Shown: in pieces, positions 52,894 through 62,008 of the stretch
How the letters are laid out: every line of letters begins with the position of its first letter
Numbering within the stretch: position 1 is the first letter of the stretch
Source of the DNA: GCA-2733415 sp049614485
GTDB lineage: Bacteria > Bacteroidota > Bacteroidia > Flavobacteriales > Flavobacteriaceae
Length of the DNA: 64,000 nt
NCBI GenBank assembly: GCA_049614485.1
Contig: JBMZDR010000011.1
Coordinates: 1-64,000, forward strand
Direction of reading: 5' to 3'
Translations under genes and position numbers: made by a program
Notes under the pieces: generated by a model
Databases searched by the model: none
Seen by the model: the letters and a program-made list of their open reading frames with translations, nothing else
Told to the model about the DNA's origin: nothing

Positions 52894-53625
52894 CTAATTC
52901 AATTTTTGTCGCATTGCTTCGTATAAAAAAGCACCACACGCAACCGATACATTCAAGGAAGCAATTTCACCTTCCATTGGTAATTTTGCTTTATGGTCAC
53001 ATATTTTTAAAGTTGAAGGGTTAATTCCTCTTTCTTCAGATCCCATGATAATTGCTGTGGGTTTCTTTAAATCAATGGCGTAAATTAAGTCCTCAGTTTT
53101 TTCTGTTGCAGCAACTACTTGAAAACCTGAACCTTGCAGGTAGTATATTGCGTCTTTTAAGTGATTTACTTTACAAACGGGAATTTTAAATAATGCCCCG
53201 GCTGAGGTTTTAATAGCATCAGCACTAATTGGTGCTGCTCCTTTATCAAGTATTATAATTCCTTTAACACCTGTACAAGAGGCTGTACGTGCAATTGCAC
53301 CAAAATTCCTGACGTCATTTACGGCGTCTAATAATAATAAAGTTGGGTTTTCTGTGATGTCTAAGTCTTCTGTTAATTCTTCTATTGTTTTAGTTTTAAC
53401 TAAAGCAATTTTAGCAAAAACACCTTGGTGATTTTTATCTGAAAATTTATTAAACTTTTGTATAGGCACATATTGAAATGCGATGCGATGCGATTTAATT
53501 AATTTAAACAACTCCTTTGATAAGTCGTTTTCAGCATCTTTTAAGATATAGATTTTTTCTATTTCTGTATCAGAGTTAATCGCTTCAATTATGGCTCTTG
53601 AACCAAAAATTTCGTTTGTTTTCAT
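52894..53625 (-). CDS. rlmB: 23S rRNA (guanosine-2'-O)-methyltransferase, SpoU/TrmH family
   Basis: 243 aa. N-terminal substrate-binding domain (EIFGSRAIIEAINSDTEIEK) and C-terminal trefoil-knot domain: DAVNDVRNFGAIARTA, AIIMGSEERGI and LNVSVACGAFLYEAM. RlmB methylates G2251 of 23S rRNA in E. coli; paralogs modify other sites, so the exact target is inferred. A TACATTTG promoter box is just upstream. Confidence 0.92.
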   Translation of the reverse strand: MKTNEIFGSRAIIEAINSDTEIEKIYILKDAENDLSKELFKLIKSHRIAFQYVPIQKFNKFSDKNHQGVFAKIALVKTKTIEELTEDLDITENPTLLLLDAVNDVRNFGAIARTASCTGVKGIIILDKGAAPISADAIKTSAGALFKIPVCKVNHLKDAIYYLQGSGFQVVAATEKTEDLIYAIDLKKPTAIIMGSEERGINPSTLKICDHKAKLPMEGEIASLNVSVACGAFLYEAMRQKLN

Positions 53626-53644
53626 AAGATTATTTTATGCTTTG

Positions 53645-53652
53645 CAAATGTA
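53645..53652 (-). promoter_or_regulatory. -7 promoter element of rlmB
   Basis: On the - strand TACATTTG followed by C matches TAnnTTTG; 20 bp before the rlmB ATG. Confidence 0.5.
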
Positions 53653-53667
53653 GTGATTTTATGGCAT

Positions 53668-53699
53668 AAAAAAACCACCTCAAACGAGGTGGTTTTTTT
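53668..53699 (-). terminator. terminator at the end of SusCD locus B
   Basis: AAAAAAACCACCTC, AAAC loop, GAGGTGGTTTTTTT: 7-bp G/C-rich stem with A/T runs on both sides. It closes the four-gene unit on the - strand that ends at 53718. Confidence 0.85.
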
Positions 53700-53717
53700 G
53701 CAAATTAAAAAATGTAT

Positions 53718-54782
53718 TTATTGAACTAAATTTCCATCTAAATCTGTAATAATATAGTCATTACCGTTAATAATAATTTTTGCAGCTAATTTTTCTCCTG
53801 CACCACTATTATTTGAGTCTAGAGAATCTGTCCGGTATAAATTAGGAAGAGAAAGTGTTCTGTTTGTACTTACTCCATCTATTACAACACTAAAGACTAA
53901 ATCCATAGGAATATCTTCATGATTAGTAATTGCAGGTGCCCCAGTATTATCCCATAGGTCAATCCACACATAATAAACAGTTCCATCCATCCAGTTGTTA
54001 GGGTCATTGTCAATTATTCCAGCATTTCCAGCGGATAATAATTCATTACATGGCCCATCCCAGTTATGTGCAACATCTGTATTAGCAGTAGCACTATCAG
54101 AAATAAATAAATCAAAATCATAATCACATTTATCTACTGAATTACCATCTGCTGTGATAGTACCATCAAAATCTAATAACACATCTAAAGTTGTAGGGAC
54201 AGCATCTTCAATATTTACTGTGATAATTTCATCAACAATAGCATTCATTTTAGAAGTAGAAGATAGTCTGAATCTGTAAGTCTCTGTACCCTCTGTTATA
54301 TTGTCAATAAGTGTTCCTACAGGAAACTCAAAACTTGTAACATTTTTATCTGCGGTGTACACGTAACCAGTACCACCAAGGTAACCGAAGTCAAAAGCTC
54401 CAGCTTCAAACCAAGTTTCCCAAACGCCAACTGCCGGATAATTCTCAGATTGAACATCGATATTTAAATCGTCATGTGCTATAGGAGAATATCCATTTCC
54501 AGTACCTGCACCACCATCAGGTTCAGTAACAGCTACCACATTTCCAGCATCATCTAAAAGTTCCATTCTTATGGCTATGTAGTCATTAATTGGATATGAT
54601 AAATTGGCTTTAAAATATGCGCTACCTCCTTCACCAACTGTAATTTCGTTGCTTTCAAGTGTAAGTAATGGCTTTCCTTTTCTAGCAATTTCTAGGTCAT
54701 CATTTTGACAAGATATTGTAAATAAACTTACAGCAGTTAAAGCTGCTACTGTAAGTTTATTATATATATTTTTTGCTTTCAT
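53718..54782 (-). CDS. Calx-beta-type surface lipoprotein of SusCD locus B
   Basis: 354 aa from the ATG at 54782; 22 upstream in-frame codons overlap the previous gene and are rejected. Lipobox ISC at the end of an N-terminal signal, followed by QNDDLE (acidic, surface-type). Middle part resembles a Calx-beta domain (SNEITVGEGGSAYFKANLS ... ITEGTETYRFRLSST). The C-terminal part (about 215-354) is a beta-rich domain with several Asp (LLDFDGTITADGNSVDK). Last gene of the locus; probably a SusE/SusF-like accessory binding protein. Confidence 0.8.
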   Translation of the reverse strand: MKAKNIYNKLTVAALTAVSLFTISCQNDDLEIARKGKPLLTLESNEITVGEGGSAYFKANLSYPINDYIAIRMELLDDAGNVVAVTEPDGGAGTGNGYSPIAHDDLNIDVQSENYPAVGVWETWFEAGAFDFGYLGGTGYVYTADKNVTSFEFPVGTLIDNITEGTETYRFRLSSTSKMNAIVDEIITVNIEDAVPTTLDVLLDFDGTITADGNSVDKCDYDFDLFISDSATANTDVAHNWDGPCNELLSAGNAGIIDNDPNNWMDGTVYYVWIDLWDNTGAPAITNHEDIPMDLVFSVVIDGVSTNRTLSLPNLYRTDSLDSNNSGAGEKLAAKIIINGNDYIITDLDGNLVQ

Positions 54783-54808
54783 AATTTTATTTTTTATGCA
54801 TTTATGTA

Positions 54809-55615
54809 TTATTGAGGGCTTAATGTCCAAGTTAAATCTTGATACCAAGAAACCCCAGCTACATCAGCGTTTGTTACTGTAATATTACCGCCAGCATCTA
54901 CTGAAGCAGAATCATAAGTAAGTGGGTTAGAACCTTCAAATTGCCATCCAGTTATTTCTATTGATCCATCAGAAACGTCATGAGTGAACTCCCACCAGTA
55001 TGTGCTAGCAAAAGGTGTTAAGTAACTTGCTCTATAAGTGCCGTTACATCCTAATGGGGTTATTTCCACAAGGTTACCGTTTTCACTATTTGAATAAGTT
55101 CCAGATAGGGGAGGGTCGCATTTTTCTACATTTAGTTCAATTTGACCAAAAGGCAAACCTGTTTGAACGGTTGCGCTTGGTGTAACTGGAACGATGTTTA
55201 TAACAACTTTAGTGATTACACCTATAGGAAATTCTGATGGGTATAATTCGATGTTTAACATGTTTGGTGCTAATTCTTGCCCAGCAGGAATTACAAATGA
55301 GTTTGTAGCATTGGTAATAGCAAACATTGTACCTTCAACGGCTTCATTTGTTGCGTCTATTTCATATTTAACTTCAATGTCTGATGAAGCATATGTACCA
55401 TTTGTCATTCCAACAAGTAGTATGTTTCCATCAATATTAACAGCTTCTGTATCTGCTGGAGTGAATATATATGCTCCAGATTCAATATCAGAACCTACAC
55501 TGTAAGGTGTATTGGCATGACCTTCTTCAAAAGAAGGTCTTTCGTCGTCTACTAAACATGATGTCATTACTAATGACGACAAGATAGTAGCTATAAATAA
55601 TTTAGTTTTTTTCAT
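54809..55615 (-). CDS. SusE-like lipoprotein of locus B
   Basis: 268 aa. Lipobox VMTSC followed by LVDDER. N-terminal Ig-like/DUF1735-type domain (IEVKYEIDATNEAVEGT ... FVIPAGQELAPNMLNIEL) and a C-terminal beta domain (PPLSGTYSNSENGNLVEI ... GWQFEGSNPLTY). Presumably binds the transporter's substrate at the cell surface. Follows SusD by 12 bp; the last gene begins 26 bp later. Confidence 0.8.
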   Translation of the reverse strand: MKKTKLFIATILSSLVMTSCLVDDERPSFEEGHANTPYSVGSDIESGAYIFTPADTEAVNIDGNILLVGMTNGTYASSDIEVKYEIDATNEAVEGTMFAITNATNSFVIPAGQELAPNMLNIELYPSEFPIGVITKVVINIVPVTPSATVQTGLPFGQIELNVEKCDPPLSGTYSNSENGNLVEITPLGCNGTYRASYLTPFASTYWWEFTHDVSDGSIEITGWQFEGSNPLTYDSASVDAGGNITVTNADVAGVSWYQDLTWTLSPQ

Positions 55616-55627
55616 AATTAATGTTTT

Positions 55628-57148
55628 TTAGTTAATGTCCCAGAATATTTTGTCATTAAAAGCTGATTGAGCATTTTGTTGGTAGGCACTTACGTTTGCA
55701 GTATTTCCTGTGTATTCTGATGTTGGGTATAATAATCTAACAGGTCTAGGTCCGGAAAGACTTTGTTGTGGAAAAGGCATATTTGCTGGATATCCAGTTC
55801 TGTTATACTCAATCCATGTTTCTAGGCCGTTAATACTTCCTAAAGCAAGCCATTTTTGAGTAATTATTAATTCTATTTTGTCTGTTGAACTGTTCCAACC
55901 AATTAAATCAAGATTGTCACTTGTTGTTAGGTAGGTTCCAATAGGAGCTTCTAATAAGTTAAAAGATGCTGTTATCCCATTTTTAAATAAGCTCTCTGCA
56001 CTTCCTATACCAGTTAAATAACCTTCTTGTGCAGCTTCTGCCTGTAAAAACAACGATTCTGCGGCTGTCATTATAATTCCATCTTGGTCAAATGAGTCAA
56101 CCAATGCGTCCCCTAACTGTGCTGGAGCACCATTTGTACCTTGATTCAATCCTATAATTTCGGTTTGACCAGCTCGAGCTTCATATAACCTATCTAATCT
56201 TGGGTCACTAAGAGTTGTTGTAGTACCATCTAAGATGTCAATTAGAAATTGAGTAGGTCCAACTTGTCTTTGTCCAATAGTTTCGTTTCCATTGGTTAAA
56301 TAACCAAAAGCCTCATACATTGGGCTTTGCTTTTCTACTTCATTTTGGTAGCCTGCGTTAATTTTTACGTCTTCACCAACAGAAAGAAACTGAACTCCTG
56401 GCTGATTTAATGTAGCCATTTGAGCATTAAAATCTGTTAATTCTTGTCCACCACTTTGTTGCGCCCACTTTGCTTTTCTGATAAGTAAACGTAGTTTTAA
56501 AGTGTTTGCAAATTTTTTCCAATGATCCATGTTTCCACCTAGCATTATATCACTTGCTCCTAAAGGAGTAACTGATGATGTATTGGTGTTGTCAATCATA
56601 TCAATAGCTTCATCTATCTGTGTGATTAGTCTATTGTATATGTCTGGAGCGCTATCATAAGCAGGGAATAAGTTTTCACCTCTTAAATGCGCTTGTGTAT
56701 ATGGTAAGTCACCATAGACATCGACTAGATTTTGAAAATAAAACGATTTTAAAATTTTAGCTGCAGCTTTATGGTAATCATAATTTTGGCCACTACTGTA
56801 GTTTATAATGTGCGTTAAATTTGCGGTTCTAATATATATTCTATCCCAGATAGTATCGTAAAAATCACTTGTTATATTGTAATTGAATTCGTCAGAAAAT
56901 GGTGCTTGTATAGCTTGTGTATTTCCTGTCCAAGTGGCTATCATGGTGTTACCTAACTGATTCATGTTGGTTAGGTATTCTATGCTTGGTCTGTGCATAG
57001 CACCTGGCATTACTAAATCAGGAGTTAAGTTTTCTATTCCAGCTCCATTTGGGTTGTCGTTTACATCTAAGTAGTCTTCACATGAAACTACACCAAGCCC
57101 TAGAGCTGCGATTAAGATGCTTTTTTGTATGAATTTAATTTTTTTCAT
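55628..57148 (-). CDS. SusD/RagB family outer-membrane lipoprotein (SusD_2 type), locus B
   Basis: 506 aa. Lipobox VVSC (GLGVVSCEDYLDVNDNPNG), all-helical TPR-like fold. DxNDNPNG after the Cys, NYDYHKAAAKILKSFYFQNL and VDVYGDLPYTQAHLRG are diagnostic of the SusD-like 2 group. Forms a lid over the SusC barrel. Ends with SAFNDKIFWDIN. Adjacent to SusC by 12 bp. Confidence 0.93.
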   Translation of the reverse strand: MKKIKFIQKSILIAALGLGVVSCEDYLDVNDNPNGAGIENLTPDLVMPGAMHRPSIEYLTNMNQLGNTMIATWTGNTQAIQAPFSDEFNYNITSDFYDTIWDRIYIRTANLTHIINYSSGQNYDYHKAAAKILKSFYFQNLVDVYGDLPYTQAHLRGENLFPAYDSAPDIYNRLITQIDEAIDMIDNTNTSSVTPLGASDIMLGGNMDHWKKFANTLKLRLLIRKAKWAQQSGGQELTDFNAQMATLNQPGVQFLSVGEDVKINAGYQNEVEKQSPMYEAFGYLTNGNETIGQRQVGPTQFLIDILDGTTTTLSDPRLDRLYEARAGQTEIIGLNQGTNGAPAQLGDALVDSFDQDGIIMTAAESLFLQAEAAQEGYLTGIGSAESLFKNGITASFNLLEAPIGTYLTTSDNLDLIGWNSSTDKIELIITQKWLALGSINGLETWIEYNRTGYPANMPFPQQSLSGPRPVRLLYPTSEYTGNTANVSAYQQNAQSAFNDKIFWDIN

Positions 57149-57160
57149 TGTTCTTTACTA

Positions 57161-60100
57161 TTAAAATTTCAAATTAACACTCATAGAATAAGTTCTAGTT
57201 GGAGGTGTTTGACTATAGTTACCAAGTCCTGTTCCAATTTCAGGGTCATTATATCCTCTGTTTTCTTTTGGTAATACGGTTAATAAATTACGTCCGCTTA
57301 TACCTATGTTAACCCCATTTATGAATGATTTGTTTAATAATTTACTTGGTAAGTCGTATGTCAGTGAAACTTCACGTAATTTAAATGCTGTTGCATCTAA
57401 AACAAAGTTTTCATCAGCTTCAACGAAATTCTGATTTATAAATTCTTGGTAATCTTGGTAAGGGTTACCGCTTCCGAAACTTGGCCCGGTTAATACAGTT
57501 GTGTTTGTTACGCCACTTCCTTCTACAGTAGAGTTTGGATAAATAAAGTGTCCTCTACCATTTTCTGCAGTAATAACTGATCTACCAAATGTTGTTAAGT
57601 TATTGTAAATGTTAGAGTAGAATTGGTGCCCAGTTCTGTAATCAGCTGTAGCACTTAATTTAAGGTTTTTATATTTAAATTCTGCTCCAAAATTAAGGAT
57701 GTAATCAGGAGTTACTTTTCCTAATGTTTTGATTCCTGGGGCAATTTTTGGTAGTCCACCTGAATCTAATACAACTCTACCTTGATCATCTCTTTCATAT
57801 GCGGTACCTTGTATTAAAGGAAATTCTTCACCTTCTACTGCCCAAGTACCAACTGAACCTAGACCTCTAAGTTGAATTCTGTCTGACAAGTCAGTAACCT
57901 TAACAACTTCAGTTTTATATGTACTATAACTTACGCTACCATTAAACTCAAAATCTTTAGTTTTAATTGGAGTAAACCCTAAATCAAGTTCTAAGGCATT
58001 AGATTTAGTTTCTCCAATATTTATTAAAGCGTTTGTAACACCAGTTGTACTTGACACACTTGTGTTTAGTATTTGGTTTGTGTTTTTGGTAAATGATGTT
58101 GCTAAGTCTAAAGTTAAACGAGGGATTCCTTTTCTTTTTAAGAATTCCATATTCACGTTAAATTCTGTAGTATTAACAAATTCAGGTTCTATAGTCTGAT
58201 CTGCTGTTGCAGCAGGCAATACAAATGAGTTTAAACCTGCAAATGGGAATCCACCAGCTTGTACACCCGTTTCAGAAAGTCTGTGCGCTCCAATAGCACT
58301 TGCATTACCAACTTTTACAATACCTCCTGATATTTTAAGTTTATGTAGTACCTGACCACTTAGGTTAGGAAAAGCTTTCGTTGGTATAAAAGAAACACCT
58401 ACAGATGGGTAAAAGAAGCCTAAATCTTTTAGTTTTCGTCCTTTAGTATTTAACACTGAGGTGTAATCCTGTCTACCTGTAAGATTTGCAAATAAGTAAT
58501 CTTTGTATCCGAAGAGCGCTTGAGCAAAAATACCTTGAGTTCTTCTTTTACTTTTTGTTTCATTAGCAGTTACAATACTTGATATATTGTCTATGTCATA
58601 CCATCCAGGTATCGTTAAGTCTGTACCAAAGTTATTAAGTAGTCTTGATTGTGTTTCACTTATGTTTGCTCCTGCTAAAGCACTTAAGCTTATATTTTCA
58701 GTTAAATCATAATCAAATGTAGATATGAAATCTGTTGTTAGTGTTCTTGCAGTACTTAATTGAATTTCTAAGTTTGATTGTCTGTCTCGAGCATCACCAG
58801 TAACAGAATTTGTTTCTGTATATTCATTTAAATAATCCGTATAATTATTATCTGTATTTCTTAGATTACTTCGTAGTGTTAGCCCAATATTTTTATTTAT
58901 TTCATAAGATAGTTCTCCTGTTAGATCAAATATATTAGTTCTTGATGCCAACCTTGAGTTTTTAAGTACCCAGTATGGACTATCACCAAACACTGTCCAG
59001 TGGTCATCATTACTTCCTGAACTAAATTGTGTGATGTCAACATTACCAGGTAATTGTGCTAACTGTTGGTATACATTTCTTTCATCTGATAAATCTGTAC
59101 TACTGTCAGTATTATAGGCAGATACTGTATTTGATCTTGTAGAAGTGTATCTAGCGATACCACTAACGGTTAGTTTACCTAGTTTTTTACCACTATTTAA
59201 ACTTAAGAAATCTCTTTTGTATACGTCATCAGGAATTACACCTTCTGATTCTCTTTTACTTAATGTTAAATTTGCATAACCATTGTTAACATTACCACCA
59301 GAAATAGTTACAGAGTTTTGATAAGTAGTTCCGGTGTTAAAAAACGGTTTCATGTTATCATCAATGTGTTCATATGTATTGTACCTCCAGTCTGTAACTG
59401 TAGGGTAGGGTGTTCCAACAACTTGAGTAGATCCATCATACTCAGGACCCCATGATCCTTGGTCAAAAGAATCTATTTCTCCCCAATATCCTTTTCCGTA
59501 TCTATTTTGCATTTGAGGTAAAAAGGCTATTTCCTCTATTGAGATAGTCGAATTTAAGTCAACAGTGAATTTATCTGTTCCTTTGCTTCCTTTTTTTGTA
59601 GTAACAATTACAACACCATTACCACCTCTGTTACCATATAAAGCAGCACCATTAGCACCTTTTAAAACATTTATAGACTCAATTGTTTTTGGGTCTAATG
59701 TTTCTAATACGGTTGAACTTGAAATAACGTTGTCAATAACAACTAAGGCTTCACTACCTCCAGAAATAGATTTCACACCTCTTAATACTATAGATGTGTT
59801 TCCTCCACTAACGCCAGTGCTTGAAGTGTTTACTTGTAGTCCAGAAACTTTACCAGCTAATGCTTGTACGGCATTTGGATTTGCTCCTTCATTTATTTTA
59901 TCTCCTTTTACAACTTGCGTTGCAGTTGTAACTTCATCAGGTTTTCTTTTTATACCTAGAGCGGTTACAACAACTTCTTCTAAAGTATTATCAGGAACTA
60001 AAGAAATGTTAATTGTGTTGTCTATGCCTACGCTAGCTTCTTGATCAGCATAGCCTACATATGAAAAGACCAATATGTCACCTGAATTGACGTTTATATT

Positions 60101-60283
60101 GTACTTACCATCAAAGTCTGTTGAGGCACCTGTAGCTGTACCTTTTATTATGACCGTTGCACCTGGTAGCGGTAAGTTGGTTTCATCTACTACCGTACCG
60201 GATATAGACTTTTCTTGCGCAAATGACAATTGCACGACGAATACCAACACCAGTGTTAATATTCCGTTAATCTTTTTCTTCAT
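57161..60283 (-). CDS. SusC/RagA family TonB-linked outer-membrane transporter, locus B
   Basis: 1040 aa from the ATG at 60283; the 25 codons upstream contain a promoter box and are rejected. Signal peptide, carboxypeptidase-D-like domain (ISGTVVDETNLPLPGATVII), TonB box EEVVVTALGI, plug (VQALAGKVSGLQVNTSS ... GGSEALVVIDNVI ... GANGAALYGNRGGNGVVIV) and a 22-strand barrel ending in SMSVNLKF. Takes up oligomers with its SusD partner. No glycosidase or protease is in the same unit, so the substrate cannot be read from neighbours. Confidence 0.95.
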   Translation of the reverse strand: MKKKINGILTLVLVFVVQLSFAQEKSISGTVVDETNLPLPGATVIIKGTATGASTDFDGKYNINVNSGDILVFSYVGYADQEASVGIDNTINISLVPDNTLEEVVVTALGIKRKPDEVTTATQVVKGDKINEGANPNAVQALAGKVSGLQVNTSSTGVSGGNTSIVLRGVKSISGGSEALVVIDNVISSSTVLETLDPKTIESINVLKGANGAALYGNRGGNGVVIVTTKKGSKGTDKFTVDLNSTISIEEIAFLPQMQNRYGKGYWGEIDSFDQGSWGPEYDGSTQVVGTPYPTVTDWRYNTYEHIDDNMKPFFNTGTTYQNSVTISGGNVNNGYANLTLSKRESEGVIPDDVYKRDFLSLNSGKKLGKLTVSGIARYTSTRSNTVSAYNTDSSTDLSDERNVYQQLAQLPGNVDITQFSSGSNDDHWTVFGDSPYWVLKNSRLASRTNIFDLTGELSYEINKNIGLTLRSNLRNTDNNYTDYLNEYTETNSVTGDARDRQSNLEIQLSTARTLTTDFISTFDYDLTENISLSALAGANISETQSRLLNNFGTDLTIPGWYDIDNISSIVTANETKSKRRTQGIFAQALFGYKDYLFANLTGRQDYTSVLNTKGRKLKDLGFFYPSVGVSFIPTKAFPNLSGQVLHKLKISGGIVKVGNASAIGAHRLSETGVQAGGFPFAGLNSFVLPAATADQTIEPEFVNTTEFNVNMEFLKRKGIPRLTLDLATSFTKNTNQILNTSVSSTTGVTNALINIGETKSNALELDLGFTPIKTKDFEFNGSVSYSTYKTEVVKVTDLSDRIQLRGLGSVGTWAVEGEEFPLIQGTAYERDDQGRVVLDSGGLPKIAPGIKTLGKVTPDYILNFGAEFKYKNLKLSATADYRTGHQFYSNIYNNLTTFGRSVITAENGRGHFIYPNSTVEGSGVTNTTVLTGPSFGSGNPYQDYQEFINQNFVEADENFVLDATAFKLREVSLTYDLPSKLLNKSFINGVNIGISGRNLLTVLPKENRGYNDPEIGTGLGNYSQTPPTRTYSMSVNLKF

Positions 60284-60337
60284 GTTAAATAGTTTTGTAT
60301 TAGGTTGCATAAAAATGATTTTTTTTATTGAATTTGC

Positions 60338-60345
60338 CAAATCTA
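60338..60345 (-). promoter_or_regulatory. -7 promoter element of SusCD locus B
   Basis: On the - strand TAGATTTG, matching TAnnTTTG, 55 bp before the SusC start. It lies after the terminator at 60382, so locus B is its own transcription unit. Confidence 0.45.
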
Positions 60346-60381
60346 TTTTGTTGTTCATGAATAAAATTGTATAAAAACAAC

Positions 60382-60412
60382 AAAAGCCACACTGATAACA
60401 GTGTGGCTTTTT
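60382..60412 (-). terminator. terminator at the end of SusCD locus A
   Basis: AAAAGCCACACTG, ATAA, CAGTGTGGCTTTTT: 9-bp or longer stem with A/T tails. Ends the unit whose last gene stops at 60433. Confidence 0.87.
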
Positions 60413-60432
60413 AATATATTATGGTTTTTTAT

Positions 60433-61212
60433 TTAAAAAAGATATACTTCAACAGTAAAGTCTCCTGAAAATAAAGCTTGGTCTAATGAAATAAATACCT
60501 CATTTGTACAAGCATCGTAGTATCCAGTACCACCTGGTCTACTTGCGCTATCACCTACAAAATCAACTGTTAAATCACTATTAACAGTCAAAGTTCCTGG
60601 GTAAGGTATTGGTGGTGCAGCACCGCCTGTTACTATTTGTACAAAATTACCCCAAATGTTAGTAGTAGTGTAAACATGGCTTTCACCGGCTACAGGAGTT
60701 AATACTGGTGTGTAAATTTCTACACCACTTCCTTCTAATTCTGAATATCCAGTAATAGAGTTAGCTAATAAGTCCATGCTAACATCTTGACATACTGAGA
60801 TTGTGTGTTCAGTAATTTTAGAATCATCAGGCAATCCCATGTCGTACATTCCAGAGCTTGAAACTAATGTTACTAATGCTTCATAACCAGAAGCGTCTGT
60901 TGTGCTAATACCTACTGGTAAATAACCCATTTTTTCTCCAGATGGAATTACTGCAGTAAACGTACCAAATACTGACATGTCATTTGCGTTACCTGAAACT
61001 AAATCAACAGAATAAGTAATTGTTTGTCCTTCAGCGTTTGTACCTAGGTTTACAGCAACTTCTAAGTCTACTGAACCAACTGTGTCACCTGCACTTGAAG
61101 ATGCAGAAGTGAAATCAATCCAACCAGAGTCAGAGTAAGCTGGTGCCATTTCGTCTTCATTACAGCTAACAAGGAATATTGTTGCTATAAATAAGTATAT
61201 TATTTTTTTCAT
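60433..61212 (-). CDS. surface lipoprotein of SusCD locus A
   Basis: 259 aa. Lipobox FLVSC followed by NEDEM (acidic surface signal). N-terminal DUF1735-like part (WIDFTSASSSAGDTVGSVDL ... PSGEKMGYLPVGIS) and a C-terminal beta domain (TGYSELEGSGVEIYTPV ... GTGYYDACTNEVFISLD). It parallels the SusE-like lipoprotein of locus B in layout. Last gene of the locus. Confidence 0.8.
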   Translation of the reverse strand: MKKIIYLFIATIFLVSCNEDEMAPAYSDSGWIDFTSASSSAGDTVGSVDLEVAVNLGTNAEGQTITYSVDLVSGNANDMSVFGTFTAVIPSGEKMGYLPVGISTTDASGYEALVTLVSSSGMYDMGLPDDSKITEHTISVCQDVSMDLLANSITGYSELEGSGVEIYTPVLTPVAGESHVYTTTNIWGNFVQIVTGGAAPPIPYPGTLTVNSDLTVDFVGDSASRPGGTGYYDACTNEVFISLDQALFSGDFTVEVYLF

Positions 61213-61240
61213 AGTTTTTATTTAAAATTATCAATGTTGA

Positions 61241-61990
61241 TTATTGGTTAACACAAAAGTCTTCAGCAACAAATGCTCCAAATTCTCCTTGCCCACTAGA
61301 GTGCTCTAAAATTGAACAACCAAGTAACCAAGATCCTTCATTTGTTCCGTCAAATAAACCATCACCAAAAGAGTCATATATTGTAAACGTATAACATCCG
61401 TCAGCTAAAGTAAAGAAAATTGGTGCAATTGGTCCTGGCGTACCATCAGTATATGGTCCTCCAGATTGTACTACAGCGCCAGTATCATCTTTGATGTCCC
61501 AAGTTGTTTCTGTTCCAAAATTGTCTAAAGATATGTTTAACTCCATATCATTACAAATTACCTTTTTTAAGACAGAAAAAGTAAATATTTCTCCATCTGT
61601 TTTAGTAATTACAACTCCGTTAGGAACAACCATGTCAACTTTTAAAGTGTAATAAGTTAAGTCAGCTAATCCGGCATCGTCCATCACAACGTCAAGAACA
61701 CCATGGTGTGAGTTTGCAGGAATAACAACAGATCCTAATGTATAGTTAGCTGCTGGTAAATCACTATTGTCTAAATCAGCCACTACGTCAAAAGTTCTTT
61801 CTACGTTAGAGGCCGTAGTCACTTCTACCTCGGCAGTAGCAGTGTAGCTAGTTGCTGTTGGTAAAATTACAGTAGCATCGCTTTTAGCAAAAGCAACTCC
61901 TGTTTGACCACCGTCAAAATATATATGTTCGTTTTTGTCACATGCAATAAAAGCTATTGCTGCAACTAATATTAAAGCTATCTTTTTCAT
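61241..61990 (-). CDS. lipoprotein with protease-associated beta domain, locus A
   Basis: 249 aa. Lipobox AFIAC, then DKNEHIYF. N-terminal half a DUF1735/Ig-like domain. The C-terminal 100 residues (MELNISLDNFGTETTWDIKD ... GCYTFTIYDSFGDGLFDG) match a beta-sandwich module usually found at the C-end of secreted metalloproteases in Bacteroidota, with a DSFGDGLFDG loop that may bind calcium. Its presence in a Sus accessory lipoprotein is unusual. 18 bp after SusD and 28 bp before the next gene. Confidence 0.78.
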   Translation of the reverse strand: MKKIALILVAAIAFIACDKNEHIYFDGGQTGVAFAKSDATVILPTATSYTATAEVEVTTASNVERTFDVVADLDNSDLPAANYTLGSVVIPANSHHGVLDVVMDDAGLADLTYYTLKVDMVVPNGVVITKTDGEIFTFSVLKKVICNDMELNISLDNFGTETTWDIKDDTGAVVQSGGPYTDGTPGPIAPIFFTLADGCYTFTIYDSFGDGLFDGTNEGSWLLGCSILEHSSGQGEFGAFVAEDFCVNQ

Positions 61991-62008
61991 ATTGCTTAAT
62001 TGTTTTGG

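Noticed and set aside
55194..55505. 103-codon open frame on the + strand
   Set aside because: Antisense to a well-supported lipoprotein gene; no start context or homology-like features.
59565..60044. 159-codon open frame on the + strand
   Set aside because: It lies wholly antisense to the plug region of the SusC gene and has the Ser/Thr/Pro-rich, signal-less look of a shadow frame.
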